Below are positions 59,647 through 64,000 of a stretch of DNA of 64,000 bases, in pieces. Positions within the stretch are counted from its first letter, which is position 1. Every line of letters begins with the position of its first letter. This DNA comes from JANWVO01 sp964458495 (GTDB lineage Bacteria > Acidobacteriota > Terriglobia > Bryobacterales > Bryobacteraceae). A program made the translations under genes and the position numbers. The stretch spans positions 12,748 through 76,747 of the forward strand of contig CAYWJB010000016.1 of the NCBI GenBank assembly GCA_964458495.1, written 5' to 3'. The notes under the pieces are model-generated. The model ran no database searches. It saw only the letters and a program-made list of their open reading frames with translations, and was not told the origin of the DNA.

Positions 59647-60623
59647 GCGCGTTGCGCGTGGCCGTGCTCCATGGCGGCCGCTCCGGCGAGCATGAAGTGA
59701 GCCTGCGGTCCGCCGAGGCGGTGATGGATGCGCTGGAGCGCCGCGGCTACCTCGTGGCGCCGTATCTGATTGCGAAGGACGGCCGCTGGCATCCGGGGCC
59801 CATTCTGCCGGCGCCCGGCGCGAATCCCGACATCGACGTGGTGTTCCCGGTGCTTCACGGCACCTTCGGCGAGGACGGCACGGTACAGGGGCTGCTGGAG
59901 ATGGCGGCGCTGCCCTATGTGGGTGCGGGCGTGTTCGCTTCGGCCGCCGCCATGGACAAGGAGCTGTTCAAGCGCCTCTGCCGTGAACGCGGGCTGCCGG
60001 TAGTCGAGTATCTTGTGCTCCGCCCTGGCGGGATGGAGCCGGCGGAAGTGATGCGGCGGTTCGCATTCCCGGTGTTCGTCAAGCCGGCGAACCTCGGCTC
60101 GTCGGTGGGCATTCACAAGGCGCATGACGCGAAAGAGCTGGAAGCCGCGCTGGCGGATGCGGCGCGCTACGACACGAAAGTGCTGGTGGAGCGCGCCGTG
60201 CGCGGGTTCGAACTGGAATGCGCCGTGCTGGGCAACCGCGAGCCGGTGGCGTCGACGCCGTGCCAGATTTTCCCGTCGCGGGAATTTTACGATTACGAAG
60301 ACAAGTACTTGCTGGACAAGGCGCGGGCGGTGATTCCGGCCGAAGTCCCGGCGGGCACGATCCGCGAAGTGCAGCGGCTGGCGGTGGAGTGCTACCGCGC
60401 GGTGGAATGCTGCGGCATGGGGCGGGTGGATTTCCTGGTTGAGGCGGCCACGGGCCAGGTGTTTCTCAACGAGCTGAACACGATTCCCGGCTTCACAAGC
60501 ATCAGCATGTATCCGAAGATGTGGGCCTACGACGGCGTGCCGATGACGGAACTGGTGCACCGGCTGGTGGAGCTGGCGCTGGAACGGTTTCGCGAGCGCA
60601 AGGCGCTGCGGTACGAACGGTGA
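59643..60623 (+). CDS. ddl: D-alanine--D-alanine ligase
   Basis: A 326-residue ATP-grasp ligase for peptidoglycan precursors. The N-terminal lobe has VAVLHGGRSGEHEVSLRSAE, then VVFPVLHGTFGEDG. The central Lys and glycine loop are in VFVKPANLGSSVGIHK. The metal site is FLNELNTIPGFTSISMYPKMW. Start ATG 59643 overlaps the arginase stop by 4 bp; an earlier in-frame start lies inside arginase. Length is typical. Confidence 0.95.
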   Translation: MSALRVAVLHGGRSGEHEVSLRSAEAVMDALERRGYLVAPYLIAKDGRWHPGPILPAPGANPDIDVVFPVLHGTFGEDGTVQGLLEMAALPYVGAGVFASAAAMDKELFKRLCRERGLPVVEYLVLRPGGMEPAEVMRRFAFPVFVKPANLGSSVGIHKAHDAKELEAALADAARYDTKVLVERAVRGFELECAVLGNREPVASTPCQIFPSREFYDYEDKYLLDKARAVIPAEVPAGTIREVQRLAVECYRAVECCGMGRVDFLVEAATGQVFLNELNTIPGFTSISMYPKMWAYDGVPMTELVHRLVELALERFRERKALRYER

Positions 60624-62095
60624 TGCGGCGCGCCGCTGCCCTGTTGCTGCTTGCCTGCCTGCCCGCACGGCCGCAGGCGCCGCCGGGATCGACCGAAGAC
60701 CTGGAGGACGCGGTGCGCCGCATTGTGCAGGCGCTTGCCATCGCCATGGAGCATGGCGCGGAGCCTCCGGAGCTGGATGCAGCCATTTACAGGGGCGCGA
60801 TTCCGGGCATGTTGCGGCGGCTGGATCCGCACTCGGTTTTCTTCGATCCGGATCAGTTCCAGCAATTGCAGGAGCTGGAGCGCAGCGTGACCAAGGGCTT
60901 CGGCACAGTGGTGAGCCTGCTGCCGGGCCGCGTGATCATCCTGCAAACGATGCCCGGCTCGCCGTCGCAGAAGGCGGGGCTTTCGCCGGGTGACGAGATC
61001 ATCGCCATCAACAACGTTCCGCTGGCGTACCTGGATCTGGATCAACTGGTGGAACTGCTTTCGTATACGCGTCAGAGGGAGGCGCATCTGGTGGTGAGGC
61101 GGCAGGGCGAGGCGCGGCCGTTTCCGGTGACACTCTCACCGGCCGAGCTGGAGGCGCCGAGCGTGGACCGCAGTTTTCAGCTCCAGCCTGGCGTCGGGTA
61201 TGTGCGCGTCTCGAGCTTTGATGCGAAGACGGCCGAGGCGCTCCGGGAGGCGATCCAGCAGCTGGACGGGGAAGGTTTGCAGGGGCTGGTGCTGGACCTG
61301 AGGAACAACCAGGGCGGCGTGGTGCAATCGGCCGTGGCGGCGGCGGCGCTGTTTCTGGAGGCGGGTTCGGTGATCTTCTCAGCGCGCGGGCGCAACACCC
61401 CCACGGAGGAGTTGAAAGTGCCGGAGGGCTTCACGCCCTACCGCTTCCGTCTGGCGGTGCTGGTGAATGGCAAGACGGCGAGCGCGGCGGAGATCTTCGC
61501 CGGGGCGATCCAGGACAACGACCGCGGGGCGCTGCTCGGCGAGCCGACGTTCGGGAAGGGCCTCGTTCAGCGGGTCTATCCCCTGAGCGGCGGCACGGGG
61601 CTGGCGCTGACAACGGCCTTCTACTACACGCCCAGCGGGCGATCGATTCAGAAGCCGCTGAAGGGCACGGAACTGGAGCGGGCTACCGCTGCGCAGGCGC
61701 AGGAGTTCCGCACGCGCCTGGGGCGCACGGTGCCGGGCGGCGGGGGCATCGAGCCGGACTTCATCGTCTATCAGCAGGCCTATTCGCCGCTCGGACGCGT
61801 GCTGGAGGCCTCCGGAGCGTATCCGAACTTCGCCACCGAATGGCTGGCTGCGCATCCGGGCGAGGCGAAGCGCGAAATGGAGATCACGCCGGAGATCCTG
61901 GACGAGTTCCAGTTGTGGCTCTCGCGCCGGCAGATCCGCCCTTCCCTGGCGGAATGGACTGCCGAGCGCGAGACCGTGCGCCGCCGTTTGAAGCAGGAGA
62001 TTCTGAACCAGGAGGTGGGCGTGGCGGCAGGCGACGAAGTGGAACTGAGGGCGGACCCGGTGGTGCTGCGCGCCCTTTCAGCGCTTGGCAACTGA
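60623..62095 (+). CDS. S41-family C-terminal processing protease
   Basis: 490 residues from ATG 60623 (TGATG overlap with ddl). Signal peptide (AALLLLACLPARPQAP), an N-terminal helical region, then a PDZ domain (about 90-175: GFGTVVSLLPGRVIILQTMP, GLSPGDEIIAINNVPL). The protease domain has the catalytic Ser287 (NGKTASAAEIFAGA) and Lys312 (GEPTFGKGLVQ), 25 apart as in Tsp. Expected periplasmic or membrane-linked processing of envelope proteins. The convergent gene overlaps its end by 18 bp. Confidence 0.92.
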   Translation: MRRAAALLLLACLPARPQAPPGSTEDLEDAVRRIVQALAIAMEHGAEPPELDAAIYRGAIPGMLRRLDPHSVFFDPDQFQQLQELERSVTKGFGTVVSLLPGRVIILQTMPGSPSQKAGLSPGDEIIAINNVPLAYLDLDQLVELLSYTRQREAHLVVRRQGEARPFPVTLSPAELEAPSVDRSFQLQPGVGYVRVSSFDAKTAEALREAIQQLDGEGLQGLVLDLRNNQGGVVQSAVAAAALFLEAGSVIFSARGRNTPTEELKVPEGFTPYRFRLAVLVNGKTASAAEIFAGAIQDNDRGALLGEPTFGKGLVQRVYPLSGGTGLALTTAFYYTPSGRSIQKPLKGTELERATAAQAQEFRTRLGRTVPGGGGIEPDFIVYQQAYSPLGRVLEASGAYPNFATEWLAAHPGEAKREMEITPEILDEFQLWLSRRQIRPSLAEWTAERETVRRRLKQEILNQEVGVAAGDEVELRADPVVLRALSALGN

Positions 62096-63463
62096 CGCTG
62101 GTTTTGTTTTGCGCCTCTCCTCCGGGGGGGGCTGATGCTTTGTCGATTCCGGCCCGGCCTGCGCCAGCCACAAAAAGGCGCAAAGCAGCAGCATGGGCAT
62201 TGCCTGGAGCCAAAGCCGGTCGCCCGCGCTTCTGAGCAGGTTCGCCTGATCTTCTGGAGAGCCCCAGAGGAAGACAATGTCCGCCACAAGCAACAAGGCT
62301 GGCGGAAGCACGGGCCAGAGGGGCCGCCACGGCCGCGTTGGACGGAAGACAAAGAACAGCAGGGCGATGAACAGCAGCGGGTGGGCAGGAAAATCGCCGA
62401 GCTTCCAGAACTCTGCGCCCATACCCTGCAACGCGGTCCACAGGCGGCTGAGCTGGCGGAAGCTCTCACCGCTGACTATCTGCGCGTCCGGCGCGAGAAG
62501 GAAACGGAATGCCAGCGAAAGCATGAGCACCGGTCCCGCGCCGGCGAACCACCACAGCGCGCGAAGGCGCGCAACCGTGGCTATGGGTATGGCGAGAAAC
62601 ACCAGGAAGGCCAGTCCTTCGTTCTTTGTGAATGCAGCCATGGATGCCAGGGCGCCGCTGAGCGCGAGCGCCGGCGCGCTCCAGACGGCCTGCTGAGACA
62701 GGAGCGCGGACACGACGGAGGCCAGCATCATGGCCGCCAGCGGCACGTCGGCAAGCTGGCCGGGCGCCGACCGCCACAGGGAAGTGGTCATCAGCAGGGC
62801 GGAAGCAGCCAGCGCGGCCCACTGCCAACCGGCGCGCACAGCGATTGCGGAAGCGAACAGCAGCAGCAGCGCCAGGCTCGCCAACAGGGATCCCGCTTGC
62901 GGCGCCGCCTGGGCGATGGCGCCGCTCTCGCTCCACGCGCGCGCCACCGCGGCGGACCACAGCAGCGGGGACTCGGGATGTGAGAAAGCCAGTTCGGGGG
63001 AAACCGCGTTCCGCCACAGCCCTTCATGCGCGAGGAACCGGGCGCGGACGTTCCACACGGCCCAGGCGTCCCAATCTCCCTGCGGGCTGGCGGTGAGAAC
63101 CACATAGACTCCGGCGAAGAACGCCAAGGTGCAGACTGCCGCGGCAACGCCCCCCAGCCATGCAAGCGGGACCGGGCAGGCGGGTTCTGCGGGCGCGATG
63201 GGCCGGTCGCGGCGGCGAAGAAGCCATACGGCAACACCGGCGGCGAGGATCAGCGCGTCGGATGTCCACGCCGCCGCTGTCGGCGAAGCGCCCGCCCACA
63301 GGAGCGCGAAGAACAGCGATGCGGTGGCGCCTGTCCCGAAGATGAGCGCGACGGAAGCGGCAAGAGTGTGACGAATCCAGGCCGGAGCGGTCAAGCGAGG
63401 CAGCAGGGCCTGAACCCAGAACCACCCGGCTGCTCCGGCAGCGAGCCAGGACAGGACGTTCAC
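62078..63463 (-). CDS. GT-C-like polytopic membrane protein
   Basis: 461 residues from GTG 63463 (GTGA overlap with the upstream gene). There are about ten to twelve transmembrane segments, with a first extracytoplasmic loop after TM1-4 containing GDWDAWAVWN, where the acidic residues resemble the Asp/Glu motif of lipid-linked sugar transferases (GT-C, ArnT/PMT-like). The C-terminus is a short charged tail. No other assignment is possible. If GT-C, it would move a sugar from a polyprenyl carrier onto an envelope acceptor. Confidence 0.72.
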   Translation of the reverse strand: MNVLSWLAAGAAGWFWVQALLPRLTAPAWIRHTLAASVALIFGTGATASLFFALLWAGASPTAAAWTSDALILAAGVAVWLLRRRDRPIAPAEPACPVPLAWLGGVAAAVCTLAFFAGVYVVLTASPQGDWDAWAVWNVRARFLAHEGLWRNAVSPELAFSHPESPLLWSAAVARAWSESGAIAQAAPQAGSLLASLALLLLFASAIAVRAGWQWAALAASALLMTTSLWRSAPGQLADVPLAAMMLASVVSALLSQQAVWSAPALALSGALASMAAFTKNEGLAFLVFLAIPIATVARLRALWWFAGAGPVLMLSLAFRFLLAPDAQIVSGESFRQLSRLWTALQGMGAEFWKLGDFPAHPLLFIALLFFVFRPTRPWRPLWPVLPPALLLVADIVFLWGSPEDQANLLRSAGDRLWLQAMPMLLLCAFLWLAQAGPESTKHQPPPEERRKTKPASVAKR

Positions 63464-63912
63464 CGGCCTGCCTCCCGCCTGCGGTAGAAGATCAGGTATG
63501 CGCCGAGATCCCGTTCCATGACGAGTCCGCGCTGGGTGCCAGGTGCCACATAGTCTTGTTCCTTCGAAAACACGGCCAGCCAGTAGCGGGCCTGCTTTGC
63601 GGCCGGGGCGTCTTCCCGGACCAGGAGGCGCGGTGCGAAGGCGTGCTGAGCGGCGAGGAATGCTGCCCTTCCGGCGGACACGCTTATCGGAACGTCGGAG
63701 AAGTAGCCGACGCGTTCCGTCAATGGGATACGGTCCAGGATGGGGCTCACACGGGACTGCATCTCCATCACGTTGAAGGGGTCGGCGCGGAGGGAGGAGA
63801 ATCGGTCAGAGAGTCCGAACTGGATGAGCGCGTTGTAGACGGCAACTGAAGCCAGAACCGCCACAGTCACTTTTCTTCGCCAGACCCGAGGGTGCGAAAC
63901 ACCGGCACTCAT
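63460..63912 (-). CDS. Small membrane-anchored protein of unknown function
   Basis: 150 residues with one N-terminal transmembrane helix (KVTVAVLASVAVYNALIQFG) after a basic stretch, then a soluble extracytoplasmic part with VGYFSDVPISVSAGRAAFLAAQ and a basic end. The stop overlaps the GTG of the GT-C-like gene, so the two are one operon. Similar small partners accompany some GT-C membrane proteins. Function unknown. Confidence 0.65.
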   Translation of the reverse strand: MSAGVSHPRVWRRKVTVAVLASVAVYNALIQFGLSDRFSSLRADPFNVMEMQSRVSPILDRIPLTERVGYFSDVPISVSAGRAAFLAAQHAFAPRLLVREDAPAAKQARYWLAVFSKEQDYVAPGTQRGLVMERDLGAYLIFYRRREAGR

Positions 63913-63940
63913 CCCAAGCCCTCATGATACACATTCATCA

Positions 63941-64000
63941 TTCATCGAAGGGGACAGCCTGACACGGGCAGTTCGCGGATTTCGCCAAGGGGACGGAGCC
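63941..64000 (+). repeat. REP-like repeat, copy C (cut by window end)
   Basis: TTCATCGAAGGGGACAGCCT, then GACACGGGCAGTTCGCGGAT, TTCGCCAAGGGGACGGAGCC to the last base. It matches copies A (36327) and B (37154) nearly base for base through the GGGGACGGAGC end. The left flank TTCATCGAAGG is shared with copy B. It lies 29 bp upstream of the 150-residue gene start, 27 kb from the other copies. Confidence 0.78.

Noticed and set aside
1..64000. tRNA or rRNA genes
   Set aside because: Gaps were scanned by eye for cloverleaf-like inverted repeats and CCA-adjacent T-arms; none was convincing. A covariance-model search would be decisive.

Overview
This window is a high-GC bacterial chromosome segment with densely packed genes on both strands. 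The best taxonomic pointer is the secreted protein at 31562-32407. It looks like the 'uncharacterised protein (TIGR03437)' family that is expanded in Solibacter and relatives (Acidobacteriota, Bryobacterales). An XrtA-type polysaccharide deacetylase, a UPF0182 membrane protein and many Sec- or Tat-exported paralogues fit the same group. The assignment is inferred from family content, not from a marker gene. I see no rRNA, tRNA, CRISPR array or intact prophage.

Layout. 1-6.5 kb: fatty-acyl thioesterase and yqeY; a class V aminotransferase coupled to serA; an RRM protein; a ROK sugar kinase; an exported methyltransferase. 6.5-12.1 kb: a three-gene cassette of large secreted proteins of unknown function (minus strand). 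12.3-17.3 kb: exopolysaccharide genes (GT4 glycosyltransferase, UDP-sugar dehydrogenase, XrtA-type deacetylase) and an outer-membrane barrel-like protein. 17.5-24.4 kb: two exported TPR proteins, rnc, then a four-gene cassette of an isocitrate-lyase-like enzyme, aconitase-like large and small subunits and an isocitrate-dehydrogenase-like enzyme, with no synthase. 24.4-33.5 kb: aldo/keto reductase, Tat-exported glycosidase-like protein, a palindromic repeat, UPF0182, a response regulator, two secreted proteins and mutY. 33.5-40.3 kb: uvrA, a decayed REP-associated transposase flanked by inverted repeats, then pyrC-pyrB-pyrR and a small secreted protein (minus strand). 40.3-45.2 kb: two homoserine dehydrogenases facing each other across a 202-bp tandem repeat, then a DUF4139 protein whose 3' end is tandemly duplicated. 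45.3-50.6 kb: single-domain response regulator, glgB plus partner, an adenosine-deaminase-family enzyme, cysE and a LOG-family protein. 50.6-56.6 kb: lactate permease, exported RraA-like and enolase-superfamily enzymes, gamma-glutamyltransferase. 56.6-62.1 kb: a translationally coupled run of sugar isomerase-like, asnS, arginase, ddl and an S41 protease. 62.1-63.9 kb: a GT-C-like membrane protein and a small partner. The window ends inside a third copy of the REP-like repeat.

The least explained parts are the secreted cassette (9-12 kb), the synthase-less isomerase/lyase/dehydrogenase cassette (20.6-24.4 kb), the exported RraA/enolase pair, and three kinds of repeat: the REP/RAYT remnant, the 202-bp tandem array and the 110-bp stop/start-spanning duplication.
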